This document shows positions 35,234 through 44,667 of a stretch of 64,000 bases of DNA, piece after piece. A program made the translations under genes and the position numbers. Every line of letters starts with the position of its first letter. Within the stretch, counting starts at the first letter, position 1. A model generated the notes under the pieces. It searched no databases. It was not told where the DNA came from and saw nothing but the letters and a program-made list of their open reading frames with translations. Source of the DNA: Vaginisenegalia massiliensis (GTDB lineage: Bacteria > Bacillota > Bacilli > Lactobacillales > Aerococcaceae); the NCBI RefSeq assembly GCF_900604935.1, contig NZ_UWPC01000001.1:124001-188000 (forward strand). Direction: 5' to 3'.

Positions 35234-36532
35234 TTATGGATAAATACGATTTAATAAGCGTGGGAAGGCTGAAGTTTCACGGATGTGTTCAATTCCGGTT
35301 AACCACGCTACAGCTCGTTCTAAACCAATTCCGAATCCTGAATGAGGGACGCTACCGTATTTTCTTAAATCCATATACCAACCGTAAGCATCTTCGCTCA
35401 AACCGAATTTTTTAATGTTTTCAGCTAATAAATCATAATCCACAATCCGCTCAGAACCACCAATAATTTCACCATAGCCTTCAGGAGCAATCATATCTGC
35501 ACAAAGGACAGTTGAAGGATCTTCTGGATTAAGCTTCATATAAAACGGTTTAATATCTTTTGGATAATTAGTGATAAAGATTGGTTGCTCATATTGCGAT
35601 GCAATAAAGGTCTCATGCGGTGAACCGAAATCATCGCCCCACTTAATATCATCAAAGCCATTTTTATTTAATAATTCAATCGCTTCAGTATATGAAATTC
35701 GTGGATATGGTGTTTTCGTATATTTCTCTAATTGTTCAGTATCGCGACCTAAGGTCTTCAAAGCTAATTGACAATGGTCAATAACATTGCGAACGATATA
35801 AGCCACATATTGCTCTTGAATTTGTAGACTTTCTTCGTGTTCAACAAAGGCCATCTCGGGCTCCATCATCCAGAATTCAATTAAATGACGACGAGTTTTT
35901 GATTTTTCGGCTCTGAAAGTTGGTCCAAATGAGAAAACTTTACCAAATGCCATGGCTGCCGCTTCCATATATAATTGACCACTTTGAGATAAGAAAGCAT
36001 CTTCATCAAAATATTTAGTATGGAATAATTCAGTCGTACCTTCAGGAGCTGATCCCGTTAAAATCGGTGGATCTACTTTGATAAATCCTTCTTGATTCAT
36101 ATATTCGTAGGTTGCGCGAATAATTTCGTTACGCACTTGCATGATAGCATGTTGTTTTGACGACCGTAACCAAAGATGACGGTGATCCATTAAGAAATCT
36201 GTGCCGTGTTCTTTTGGTGTAATCGGATAATCATGACTCTCACCAATTACTTGAATGTCTTTAACCAAGAGTTCATAACCCAAGTTAGAACGCGAATCTT
36301 CTTGAATAATCCCTCTAATCTTAATACTAGTTTCTTGGTTTAAAGATTTTGCTAAGTCAAAGACTTCTTCTGAAACATCATTTTTTAGGACTACGCCTTG
36401 AAAAAACGCCACTCCGTCTCGTAATTGCAAGAAGGCGATTTTACCACTTGACCGTTTATTGGTCACCCAAGCATTCATATACACTTCTTGTCCCACAAAA
36501 TCTTTTGCTTGTCGCATTGTAATAGTTTCCAT
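35234..36532 (-). CDS. asnS: Asparaginyl-tRNA synthetase
   Basis: This 432-residue class IIb synthetase has the OB-fold anticodon-binding domain (about 1-105, [23 protein letters not shown]) and a catalytic domain with motif 2 [21 protein letters not shown] and motif 3 [13 protein letters not shown] near residue 400. It charges tRNA-Asn. ypmB precedes it by 40 bases; the aspB gene found between them in B. subtilis is missing. Confidence 0.97.
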   Translation of the reverse strand: METITMRQAKDFVGQEVYMNAWVTNKRSSGKIAFLQLRDGVAFFQGVVLKNDVSEEVFDLAKSLNQETSIKIRGIIQEDSRSNLGYELLVKDIQVIGESHDYPITPKEHGTDFLMDHRHLWLRSSKQHAIMQVRNEIIRATYEYMNQEGFIKVDPPILTGSAPEGTTELFHTKYFDEDAFLSQSGQLYMEAAAMAFGKVFSFGPTFRAEKSKTRRHLIEFWMMEPEMAFVEHEESLQIQEQYVAYIVRNVIDHCQLALKTLGRDTEQLEKYTKTPYPRISYTEAIELLNKNGFDDIKWGDDFGSPHETFIASQYEQPIFITNYPKDIKPFYMKLNPEDPSTVLCADMIAPEGYGEIIGGSERIVDYDLLAENIKKFGLSEDAYGWYMDLRKYGSVPHSGFGIGLERAVAWLTGIEHIRETSAFPRLLNRIYP

Positions 36533-36571
36533 AAATCCTCCTAATAAATAAGTGAATAATTATTCCTTCAA

Positions 36572-37054
36572 TTAAATATTTTCAATTTTTTGAACCCAGG
36601 CGCCTGTTTTTGCATCTAAATAATAATAAGTGATGGTATTATTATTATTTTTCAGTGTCACTTCCCATGTAGGTTTCTTATTGACCAAACCCAAGCGAGC
36701 TTGAAGAATCCGTTTGGGCTTCATATCCGCTAAGGCAATCGATTTTGCATCTATTTCCGATATAATGTCTTGATCAGTAAGATAGATCACGTCTCCACCT
36801 GCCTGATTGATAATGGCATAACGGTGCGTTCCCTTCTCATCTAGAAAATCAAGGGAAAAATACGTTTGCTTTTCGTTAACGGTTATCCAATAAAATTCAT
36901 TAACTTTATCTACCGGATAAGTATAATTAACAATTTTGACAGCTTCTGCTTCCGCTTGATATATTTTCGACTGACTTTTAATGAATAGGCCTAAAAAGCA
37001 CAAGGAAATAAATAGGATAAAAACAGTCAAACCGGTGACAGTTCGTCGGCTCAT
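36572..37054 (-). CDS. YpmB-like membrane-anchored protein (DUF5590/PepSY type)
   Basis: The 160-residue product has one N-terminal membrane segment (about 7-26) and an extracellular part with two PepSY-like repeats (ALADMKPKRILQARLGL and WEVTLKNNNNTITYYYLDAKTG). Position between dinG and asnS matches YpmB of B. subtilis. Its function is unknown; PepSY domains often inhibit or sense peptidases at the surface. Confidence 0.8.
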   Translation of the reverse strand: MSRRTVTGLTVFILFISLCFLGLFIKSQSKIYQAEAEAVKIVNYTYPVDKVNEFYWITVNEKQTYFSLDFLDEKGTHRYAIINQAGGDVIYLTDQDIISEIDAKSIALADMKPKRILQARLGLVNKKPTWEVTLKNNNNTITYYYLDAKTGAWVQKIENI

Positions 37055-37114
37055 TGATTAAGCCTCCTTTTATTAAAATCTGTTATTAATCATAACACAA
37101 AAGCTCACTAATAA

Positions 37115-39634
37115 TTAGTCGATTATGTCAAATTTTATCAATCTTTTCAATTTTTGTCTCAAATTAGTCGCATAATATTTGGTAAATACGCGATTATCGA
37201 ACAAAATAAGATGATTCGGATGAAATTGATTTTCGAAAAAAGCTACTATATTGAGTAATTCATTGATCATTAGGGGCAATAGCAAACGATCAAATACGCT
37301 AAAATTAGGGTCAACATAGCGATCAGATAGGGCTTTTATGTATGGGTGTTCTAAGGACATAAATGGCAATTGATAGAGAATGATATTACAAGTCAAGGGA
37401 TGACTATCGTAAACATCCGTGAATAAACTAGATCGGTAAGTAATCATAATCCCCGCTTGTTGTTCTTTAAGCCGCCGCTTCAGTTTCTTAAAATTACCAT
37501 GAATTCCTTGAGCCAAGATTGGCCAATCTCCTTGGACTTGCATAAATGCTTGATACAAGAGTCGAACTTGTTCCTTATTGTGGACGACAATGACCCACGC
37601 CTGTTCTAAATTTGCCCAATCTTGCATATAGTGAACTAAATGAGTAAAGTCAAGTCGCTTCTGTTTGGCACTCGTTTCTGTATAAGCCAGAGGAATTTCC
37701 ATCGTTCTGAGAGGCAAATCAAGTAATTCATGTGGGATATGTTGATAGGAATAATTTTTAAGTCCAAATTGGTCTAGATATGCACTGGATGGAGGTAGAT
37801 AATAATCATTAGCAGAGAGAATAGTTACAAAATGAAATTGAGCTTCTATTCGATCCATGACCCTTTGATTAGACAAATAATGTCCCATAAGTTGTAATTG
37901 ATAGATTTGATTGTTCAAACTAGAACCGGACAGAGTCATAAAATTTGGCTTGTTATGGGTTAGGTCTAACACATTCATTCGCAGCTTATTTACTAGACCA
38001 ATAAACGTCCCGACTAATTCATCATTTTCAGTATCCCATTCTTGTTTGAGAAATTGATTAAGCGTTTCAAGTAATTGATCCAACTGGTCAAAGATCCAGA
38101 TTTCCTCTGTTTGAGGAAGATACTCATTAAATTCCGTTTCGTGTCCTTCTGAATTCAATACTTGATTGATTCTATCTTTAATGAGTGCTTCAAAGTTCAG
38201 ATAAACTTGATTTAGATTTTCTATTAATAAGTCTGTCATCTTAGTCTGATTAAGACTTAACTGACCTTCATAACGCAAACGGTCAGAAGCAAAACGTAAA
38301 TCAGTCTTCAATTTTCCTAAGGGTAACCCTTTTCTGTTTTGTTGCCGAATAGTGTTTAAGAAGTGACCCCAATCTCCAATGATACAGTGGCTCTTCTCGT
38401 TTAGAAGCAAATCCTCATGTTCAAGTAAATAAATGAAATCCCATTCTTGGATTAATACAATTTCAGCCAATCGCGACTGATTAATGGCTTGTTGATAGAA
38501 ATTCTTTAAATTAGAAACTCCTATTCTGCCCTGGTCCTGATCAAGATATTTTACCATCATGGTCCTCGGATCAAGTTCGGCATTCAATTCCGTCAATAAA
38601 CCTGTTTGGGTTTGAGTTAACCAGACTTCTACTGCAGCAAATGTAATGAGTTCCTGTTGATTAGCCTTGTCTGTTGGAAATAATCGCGTCAATCGTTGCC
38701 ACTTAGCCAAATTAAAATACTGGTAAGGACTATAAAGTAGACTAATTTGCTGGCTTAGTTGAATCATTTCTAATTCTGCTTGGGCTTGTTCTAATTCAAA
38801 TTGACTTGGTAGGATTAAATAAACCTGTTGACCTTCCTGAACTAATTTCTGACTCATCATAGTAGCATACTTAGGACTTAAAGGATAGCCTTCGCTATCC
38901 AAAATGACATTAGATTTCTCACCCCTTTGTTGAAGCAAATATGAAGCAATTAATAAGTTGTTTGACAATGAATTTAGCTTATATTCCTTCAAATTTTTGC
39001 TTTTAGATTGAAACGGGCAGCGATGAATAAAATATTCTAAATCCGTAAAAAAACGGCTTGTATCAAAATTTAAAAATTGAGTAATAGTGATAAGCTTTTC
39101 TCTTGTTTGGTAGTCAAATCTAGACGTTATTTGAGTTAAATGACTTAATAAACCTAATGTAGCTTTTGCATCATTGAGGGCATCATGAGCTGATTCCATT
39201 GGCAACTCTAAATATTGACTTAAGTCTGTTAAATTAAAGCCAGGAGCTTGTGGCAGCAAAATTTTGGCTAATTGAACTGTATCAATTGCAATGGTTTCAA
39301 ACTCATCGAATCCTACTTGAGCAAAGGCTACTTGTAAAACCTTATAATCAAAAGCCAAATTATGAGCGATTAAGACACAATCTTTTAACCGTTCATACCA
39401 TAAACCAGCTACTTGTTCAAAGCTAGGTGCTCGATCGACCGCTTCTTGTTGAATGCCTGTCAATTGAACAATATGTTGGGGAATTTTTTTTTGAGGATTA
39501 ATAAGCATAGAATGCTCCGTAATATGTTGATCCTGATCAATAATGACGGCAGCTATTTGAATTATTTTATCCCCATCTTCAAGTCTAGGACCGGTTGCTT
39601 CAATATCGACAATCGCAAGTTTAGATTGATTCAT
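37115..39634 (-). CDS. dinG: DinG-like 3'-5' exonuclease with degenerate helicase domain
   Basis: The 839-residue protein opens with a DnaQ-type DEDDh exonuclease: Asp10 and Glu12 in DIEATG, HNLAFD with Asp96, and His150 plus Asp155 in SAHDALND. The remainder aligns in size and order with an XPD/DinG helicase, but the ATPase motifs are gone: there is no GxGKT loop, the DEAH position reads GDWGH, the motif V region reads SSLFTDVYD and the motif VI arginines are replaced around MINELLNIV. It lacks iron-sulfur cysteines. S. aureus DinG is known as a helicase turned nuclease; this copy looks further eroded. It sits between cca and ypmB. Confidence 0.85.
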   Translation of the reverse strand: MNQSKLAIVDIEATGPRLEDGDKIIQIAAVIIDQDQHITEHSMLINPQKKIPQHIVQLTGIQQEAVDRAPSFEQVAGLWYERLKDCVLIAHNLAFDYKVLQVAFAQVGFDEFETIAIDTVQLAKILLPQAPGFNLTDLSQYLELPMESAHDALNDAKATLGLLSHLTQITSRFDYQTREKLITITQFLNFDTSRFFTDLEYFIHRCPFQSKSKNLKEYKLNSLSNNLLIASYLLQQRGEKSNVILDSEGYPLSPKYATMMSQKLVQEGQQVYLILPSQFELEQAQAELEMIQLSQQISLLYSPYQYFNLAKWQRLTRLFPTDKANQQELITFAAVEVWLTQTQTGLLTELNAELDPRTMMVKYLDQDQGRIGVSNLKNFYQQAINQSRLAEIVLIQEWDFIYLLEHEDLLLNEKSHCIIGDWGHFLNTIRQQNRKGLPLGKLKTDLRFASDRLRYEGQLSLNQTKMTDLLIENLNQVYLNFEALIKDRINQVLNSEGHETEFNEYLPQTEEIWIFDQLDQLLETLNQFLKQEWDTENDELVGTFIGLVNKLRMNVLDLTHNKPNFMTLSGSSLNNQIYQLQLMGHYLSNQRVMDRIEAQFHFVTILSANDYYLPPSSAYLDQFGLKNYSYQHIPHELLDLPLRTMEIPLAYTETSAKQKRLDFTHLVHYMQDWANLEQAWVIVVHNKEQVRLLYQAFMQVQGDWPILAQGIHGNFKKLKRRLKEQQAGIMITYRSSLFTDVYDSHPLTCNIILYQLPFMSLEHPYIKALSDRYVDPNFSVFDRLLLPLMINELLNIVAFFENQFHPNHLILFDNRVFTKYYATNLRQKLKRLIKFDIID

Positions 39635-39656
39635 ACGGTCCCTCCTTCTGAGAATT

Positions 39657-40889
39657 CTAATTTTTATGACATGAAATATAGTTTTTTATTGTTTGGTAAT
39701 CATTGAGTAATTGACCTTGGACGATGAGTTTTTCAATTTCATCAAGCCACTGCCCTACTATTGCCGATCCTCGCTTCATTTCCAAAAAAGACATAATATC
39801 CTTGCCATTAACTGCCAGTTGACTACGATCTTGAATAGGTAAATCTCGAACCAATTCTTCAACGGGTCGAGAATTTAAGTCGCGATGGTGATACTGTAAA
39901 TAGGATTGGACAATAATCATTAAAGAGGTCGGGTAAGAATATAGTTGCCAAGCAGTCAGAGGTTGACTAGGCATCATTTCAAGCAATTCAATTAATACCA
40001 AGACATCTTGAATAAATTGATTACTATGGGTCCAATTTCTTAAAAAAGTTCGCTCACTGATCCTATGACTTTTAAAACCATTATGTAATAAAAGAGCCCA
40101 GCATAGACGTTCATCTCGTTCAGTATTAGCCTTTGCTAATGGTTCTAACTGTTGCCCCATTTGACTTAAAACTTCACTTAGATGGGGTATTTCAGCCAAA
40201 TTCATATATTGACTTAAGAATGATTGAACCAGTAAATGATGTTGTCGATAAAAATAAGGTCCTTGAAAAAACTTGGTTAATTCAATCCGAATGCGTTCTA
40301 TCGAGATATGACTTAATAATGGAGCTAATTCTTGAATTGCCTCAAACGTTTTTGGTTCGATGGTAAAACCTAGCTGGCTTGCAAATCGAATAGCGCGCAT
40401 CATCCTTAAAGCATCTTCATTAAAGCGTTCGATTGGCTGGCCAACCGCTTTAATTTGTCTAGCTTCTAGGTCAGCCTGTCCACCGTGATAATCAAAGAGT
40501 TGACCTTGATAATTTATGGCTAAAGCATTAATCGTAAAATCGCGTCTCAAAGTATCTTCAGACAAATTCCGCACAAAATCAACATGGTCAGGACGTCGAA
40601 AATCTGAATAGTCCCCTTCGCTACGGAAGGTCGTAATTTCATAGGGAATTTGATGATGCAACACAATTATGGTTCCATGTTCTTTTGCCACATCAATGGT
40701 TACAGGGAAAATCTGCTGAATTTCATCTGGTCGCGCACTGGTGGCAATATCAATATCATGTATGGATTGACCTAATAAGGTATCTCTCACACATCCCCCA
40801 ACAAAATAAGCCTCATAACCATGAGACTCAATTTGTTTCAACAAGGGCAGTGCCGCTTGAAAGAGAGAATCATCTAAATTAATCTTCAT
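39657..40889 (-). CDS. cca: CCA tRNA nucleotidyltransferase
   Basis: This 410-residue class II CCA-adding enzyme completes tRNA 3' ends. Motifs are VGGCVRDTLLG (about 30-40), the catalytic DID (Asp45, Asp47), the RRDFTINALAIN motif and AIRFASQLGF. A helical body and tail follow. AGAGGGGGAG precedes the ATG, and its first 11 bases overlap the end of ypiB, so translation is coupled. Confidence 0.96.
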   Translation of the reverse strand: MKINLDDSLFQAALPLLKQIESHGYEAYFVGGCVRDTLLGQSIHDIDIATSARPDEIQQIFPVTIDVAKEHGTIIVLHHQIPYEITTFRSEGDYSDFRRPDHVDFVRNLSEDTLRRDFTINALAINYQGQLFDYHGGQADLEARQIKAVGQPIERFNEDALRMMRAIRFASQLGFTIEPKTFEAIQELAPLLSHISIERIRIELTKFFQGPYFYRQHHLLVQSFLSQYMNLAEIPHLSEVLSQMGQQLEPLAKANTERDERLCWALLLHNGFKSHRISERTFLRNWTHSNQFIQDVLVLIELLEMMPSQPLTAWQLYSYPTSLMIIVQSYLQYHHRDLNSRPVEELVRDLPIQDRSQLAVNGKDIMSFLEMKRGSAIVGQWLDEIEKLIVQGQLLNDYQTIKNYISCHKN

Positions 40890-41427
40890 CTAACTCCCCC
40901 TCTAATAGGTCAATTTGGTCCAAATATTGCTCAGCTAACAATAATTCTTGATGCCCCAATGCTTGATCAAGTTCTTGACGTAAAAACCGGATTCTTCCTT
41001 GTATAGAAAAATGATTGAAAACTTGATCGAATGCTTCTATCTCTTGACGATTAATAGGAAGGTATGGATTTTCTTCAAAAATATCAAAGCGATAGAGGGC
41101 TGCAAAGTAGTTAGGCATATTCAACTCAATATAGAAAGGTTGTGGATTCACCATCATCATTAAGCGAAGATCATGAAAGGCCTGCTCACTTTGTTGATAA
41201 GAGCGTTGGTCCTTAAAATAAACAAATGGTACAGCTGTAAATTGTTGATAAGAAATATAGATTCCTCGAGGACAATATTTGACCTCTTCACTAAAATGAA
41301 GCCAATGAATCAGATGGGGCTGATTCACAATATAGGTCAATAAATAATTCACAGCAGGATCTACGTGCTGGTAAGTCTGCAAAAGCCAAGCTAAAAATTC
41401 ACGTTTTCGTTGGTTGATATTGACCAT
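40879..41427 (-). CDS. YpiB/UPF0302 family protein with IDEAL-like C-terminus
   Basis: The 182-residue product shows the UPF0302 pattern (REFLAWLLQTYQ, NYLLTYIVNQPHLIHWLHF and YCPRGIYIS). A C-terminal IDEAL-like stretch (LDQALGHQELLLAEQYLDQIDLL) follows. The molecular role is not established. It follows the TPR gene by 20 bases, as ypiA-ypiB do in Bacillus, and overlaps cca. Confidence 0.85.
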   Translation of the reverse strand: MVNINQRKREFLAWLLQTYQHVDPAVNYLLTYIVNQPHLIHWLHFSEEVKYCPRGIYISYQQFTAVPFVYFKDQRSYQQSEQAFHDLRLMMMVNPQPFYIELNMPNYFAALYRFDIFEENPYLPINRQEIEAFDQVFNHFSIQGRIRFLRQELDQALGHQELLLAEQYLDQIDLLEGELDED

Positions 41428-41447
41428 TATCAGCCCTCCTTTCGATT

Positions 41448-42749
41448 TTATTGATTGATTTGGTGACGAATCTCTTTCAATTCAGCCACATCGTAGTAAG
41501 TTTGACGATAGTCATGGCTAAGTTTCTTTGCTTGAGCTTCTTCTCCTAATTGAAGGAGAGCCTTGACATAATCCAACACTAAAGTCTCTTCATTAACACT
41601 TCCCTGTAGCGCTAGTGCTAATTGCTCTATGGCCTTTTCAATATTTGTCGTAGATAAATAGAATTTACCTAATATATAGGCTTGATACGCTTCATCAAAA
41701 TCAGCCATTTCTAACATAGTTTGTAATTCGTTCTCTTTCAAGCCAAATGAATCAGACTGATTCGCAGATTTCGAATTCACTAAATAATTAAGTATCAGCC
41801 ATTGATCATCCGAATTCTCACAAAGTGGAAAAATTTCGTGTAATTTTCTTGCTAAAGTGGTTAGGAAAATTTGATTACGCTTTGCGATCTCAGCCAGTTC
41901 AATAAAACTTTCATGGTAAGGTGGAATTGTTTCTGTTAACCAAGAAAGTTCTTGCCTTAAGGCTACTTGATTTTGACATACTTCGTACAAATCGAGTAAC
42001 AAAAAGTGACAATCCAAGTTATCAGAATCCAATTCGATACATTGCAAAGCTAATTTAATGGCCGGTTCATAACGATGAGCTTGCATTTGGGCTAGTGCAT
42101 AAAGATAGTGTTCTTCTGCTGTCAAGATAGATAAGCCTTCATGGTGAAACAAGCTTTCAATACGGTCGAAATCAGTAATTTCTTTAGCCAATTCTATCTC
42201 AACTAAACGGTTTCGAACCATCCGTAAATCTAACTTACTGGCAAAATAATCCATGACAACTTGGTAATAATATTCAGCTCTTGGCCATTGTTCAATTAGC
42301 CAGTATAAATCAGCTAGGTCTATATAAGGCCGTTCATCCAAGGGATATTCTTCGATCAAATGTTTATATAGGTCAATCGCAGCTTGAATTTGGTTAACCT
42401 CAACCATTAGTTTAGCTTTTAGAAGGCTCAGTGTTAGATTACCGCTAACCTCAGCAGCATAATCATTAAATAGTTTAAGAGCTTGGGCGCTAAGTCCTAA
42501 GGCCATTAACTGATTAATCAACTTACCAAATAGCTTTGGTTCAAATTGACGTGATAATAAATGGCTAGCCAAATAAATACTTTCATTCAAGTATCCCTGC
42601 TTACCGTATGCTTCGGTAATCCTCTGCCATTTGTGAAGCCAAGTTGGATCTCCTTCTGATTCTTGTAAAAATTCTTGAGCGAGCGCTTGAAACTCAACAG
42701 CTGTTTCACATACATCTAATCGCTCCTTATAAGTATTAAACTGATCCAT
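41448..42749 (-). CDS. TPR-repeat protein (YpiA-like)
   Basis: The 433-residue all-helical cytosolic protein is built from tetratricopeptide repeats, recognisable from about residue 75 to 420 (for example AAIDLYKHLIEEYPLDERPY and YEPAIKLALQCIELDSDN). No catalytic motif is visible. It heads the ypiA-ypiB-cca-dinG group, and the repeats suggest a scaffold for protein contacts. Confidence 0.85.
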   Translation of the reverse strand: MDQFNTYKERLDVCETAVEFQALAQEFLQESEGDPTWLHKWQRITEAYGKQGYLNESIYLASHLLSRQFEPKLFGKLINQLMALGLSAQALKLFNDYAAEVSGNLTLSLLKAKLMVEVNQIQAAIDLYKHLIEEYPLDERPYIDLADLYWLIEQWPRAEYYYQVVMDYFASKLDLRMVRNRLVEIELAKEITDFDRIESLFHHEGLSILTAEEHYLYALAQMQAHRYEPAIKLALQCIELDSDNLDCHFLLLDLYEVCQNQVALRQELSWLTETIPPYHESFIELAEIAKRNQIFLTTLARKLHEIFPLCENSDDQWLILNYLVNSKSANQSDSFGLKENELQTMLEMADFDEAYQAYILGKFYLSTTNIEKAIEQLALALQGSVNEETLVLDYVKALLQLGEEAQAKKLSHDYRQTYYDVAELKEIRHQINQ

Positions 42750-42820
42750 AGCCTGCCTCCTTTATATCTTATAAAAAATTATACCATGAAGGACAATATA
42801 GTCCAAAAAATTTTTCAAAT

Positions 42821-42850
42821 AAAAAAAAGCCTAGCCACATGGCTAGGTCT
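42821..42850 (-). terminator. Terminator after hup
   Basis: CCTAGCC and GGCTAGG form a 7-bp stem around a 4-base loop, with eight U following on the minus strand, 13 bases past the hup stop. Confidence 0.9.
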
Positions 42851-42862
42851 TATCATTGTTAA

Positions 42863-43138
42863 TTATTTAACAGCGTCTTTTAAAGCTTTACCAGCTTTGA
42901 AGCCAGGAACTTTACTTGCTGAAATTTCGATTTCTTCACCTGTTTGAGGGTTGCGACCTTTACGAGCTGCTCTTTCACGAACTTCAAACGTACCAAAACC
43001 AATTACTTGAACTTTTTCGCCTTTAGCTAAAACTTCTTGAATTGATTCGAATAACGCTTCAACAGTTGCTGTTACGTCTTTCTTAGTTAAGTTTGTTTTT
43101 TCTGCTACTTTTTCTACTAATTCTGCTTTGTTTGCCAT
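42863..43138 (-). CDS. hup: HU-type DNA-binding protein
   Basis: The 91-residue nucleoid protein has the helical dimerisation half ([15 protein letters not shown]) and the DNA-binding beta arm ([14 protein letters not shown] with the bending proline). It is single-gene, with its own promoter and terminator, as expected for an abundant protein. Confidence 0.97.
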   Translation of the reverse strand: MANKAELVEKVAEKTNLTKKDVTATVEALFESIQEVLAKGEKVQVIGFGTFEVRERAARKGRNPQTGEEIEISASKVPGFKAGKALKDAVK

Positions 43139-43187
43139 TAGTATTTCCCCCTTAAAATTAATGCCTTATAGGCAAATGATCGAAATC

Positions 43188-43209
43188 GTTTATAAGCAAT
43201 CTTATAAAC
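43188..43209. repeat. 9-bp perfect inverted repeat in the hup 5' UTR
   Basis: GTTTATAAG and CTTATAAAC flank a 4-base spacer, just downstream of the predicted hup transcription start. It could be an RNA stem-loop that stabilises the message or an operator. No U-tract follows it. Confidence 0.5.
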
Positions 43210-43223
43210 TTCATTTCTCCAAT

Positions 43224-43252
43224 AGAATAGCATATAAATATTGATAATTCAA
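43224..43252 (-). promoter_or_regulatory. Promoter of hup
   Basis: TTGAAT (43252-43247) and TATTCT (43229-43224) are separated by 17 bases. Confidence 0.75.
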
Positions 43253-43282
43253 CGTTTATGCACTAATTTAACCGCTAACATC

Positions 43283-44596
43283 CTATTGTCGTGCCCGTGT
43301 AATAATTTTAATCGGTGTGCCGTCAAAATAGAAAGATTGACGAAGCTGATTCTCTAAAAAGCGTTCATAAGAGAAATGCATGAGCTCCACATCATTAACA
43401 AAAACGACGAAAGTTGGCGGCGCAACAGCCACTTGTGTCATATAATAAATCTTCAAGCGTCTTCCTTTATCAGTTGGAGTCGGATTCATGGCAACTGCAT
43501 CCATTAACACGTCATTTAAGGTAGAGGATTGAACCCGGCGATGACGATTTTCGTAAATTTCGATAAGTAAATCAGTCAATTTGTTTAAACGTTGACCCGT
43601 TAAGGCACTGACAAAGAGAATTGGCGCAAAACTTAAATACTGAAAATGAGCCCTAATTTCTTTAGTGAAAGTTTCAAATAACTTATCTGATTTATCAACA
43701 GCATCCCACTTATTGACTAAAATAATGATTCCTTTGCCGGCTTCATATGCATAGCCAGCTACCCGTTTATCTTGTTCACGAATACCTGTTTCCGCATCTA
43801 ACACTAAGCAAACTACATCAGAGCGGTCGATTGCCGACATGGCTCTCATAACACTATATTTCTCGGTATTTTCGTAGACTTTACCTCGTTTACGAATACC
43901 GGCCGTGTCAATCATAGTAAATTCACGGCCTTCCTCGTTAGTAAAATAAGTATCAACTGCTTCCCGAGTAGTCCCTTCAATATTAGAAACAATCACTCGT
44001 TCTTCTTTCAAAATGGCATTGACTAAGCTTGATTTTCCCACATTTGGACGACCAATAAAAGAAAATTTAATCGAATCATCTGTTTCAGATTGATCAGTAT
44101 CAAGTGGTACCAAAGCCATGATAGCATCCAGAACATCCCCTAAACCAGTACCATGAGCCCCAGAAATAGGATAAGGTTCTCCATGACCTAAAGAATAAAA
44201 ATCATAAATATCTTGTCTTTGCTCGGGATTATCAGTCTTATTAACTGCAAGGACGACGGGTTTATTGGTTCGATGTAAACGGTGAGCTATCGCTTCGTCA
44301 GCATCCGTAAGTCCTTCTTGAGAACTGGTCAAAAATAAGATCACATCGGCTTGACTCATAGCAATATCCGCTTGATGACGAACTTGATCCATAAGGGGCT
44401 CATCCGACATATCAATACCACCCGTATCAATTAAACGAAACTCACGTCCCAACCATTTTCCGGTTGCATAAATACGGTCACGCGTAACGCCAGGATAATC
44501 TTCAACGATTGATACTCGTTCACCGACCAAGCGGTTGAATATTGTAGATTTACCTACATTTGGGCGCCCAACTAAAGCAATAATTGGAATGGCCAT
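43283..44596 (-). CDS. der: Ribosome biogenesis GTPase Der (EngA)
   Basis: This 437-residue protein has two tandem GTPase domains, each with GRPNVGKS (about 10-17 and about 182-189), DTGG or DTAG G3 motifs and NKTD or NKWD G4 motifs. A C-terminal KH-like domain (about 350-437) follows. It acts in 50S assembly and lies downstream of rpsA, as in many Bacillota. Confidence 0.97.
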   Translation of the reverse strand: MAIPIIALVGRPNVGKSTIFNRLVGERVSIVEDYPGVTRDRIYATGKWLGREFRLIDTGGIDMSDEPLMDQVRHQADIAMSQADVILFLTSSQEGLTDADEAIAHRLHRTNKPVVLAVNKTDNPEQRQDIYDFYSLGHGEPYPISGAHGTGLGDVLDAIMALVPLDTDQSETDDSIKFSFIGRPNVGKSSLVNAILKEERVIVSNIEGTTREAVDTYFTNEEGREFTMIDTAGIRKRGKVYENTEKYSVMRAMSAIDRSDVVCLVLDAETGIREQDKRVAGYAYEAGKGIIILVNKWDAVDKSDKLFETFTKEIRAHFQYLSFAPILFVSALTGQRLNKLTDLLIEIYENRHRRVQSSTLNDVLMDAVAMNPTPTDKGRRLKIYYMTQVAVAPPTFVVFVNDVELMHFSYERFLENQLRQSFYFDGTPIKIITRARQ

Positions 44597-44611
44597 CTTT
44601 TCACCTCCATA

Positions 44612-44649
44612 AAAATAGGAGACCGACCTCAGCTAAAGTCAGTCTCCTC
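44612..44649 (-). terminator. Terminator after rpsA
   Basis: AGGAGACTGAC pairs with GTCGGTCTCCT (one G-U) and is followed by AUUUUU on the minus strand, just before the der ribosome site. Confidence 0.85.
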
Positions 44650-44667
44650 ATAAAAATCAAATTAGGA

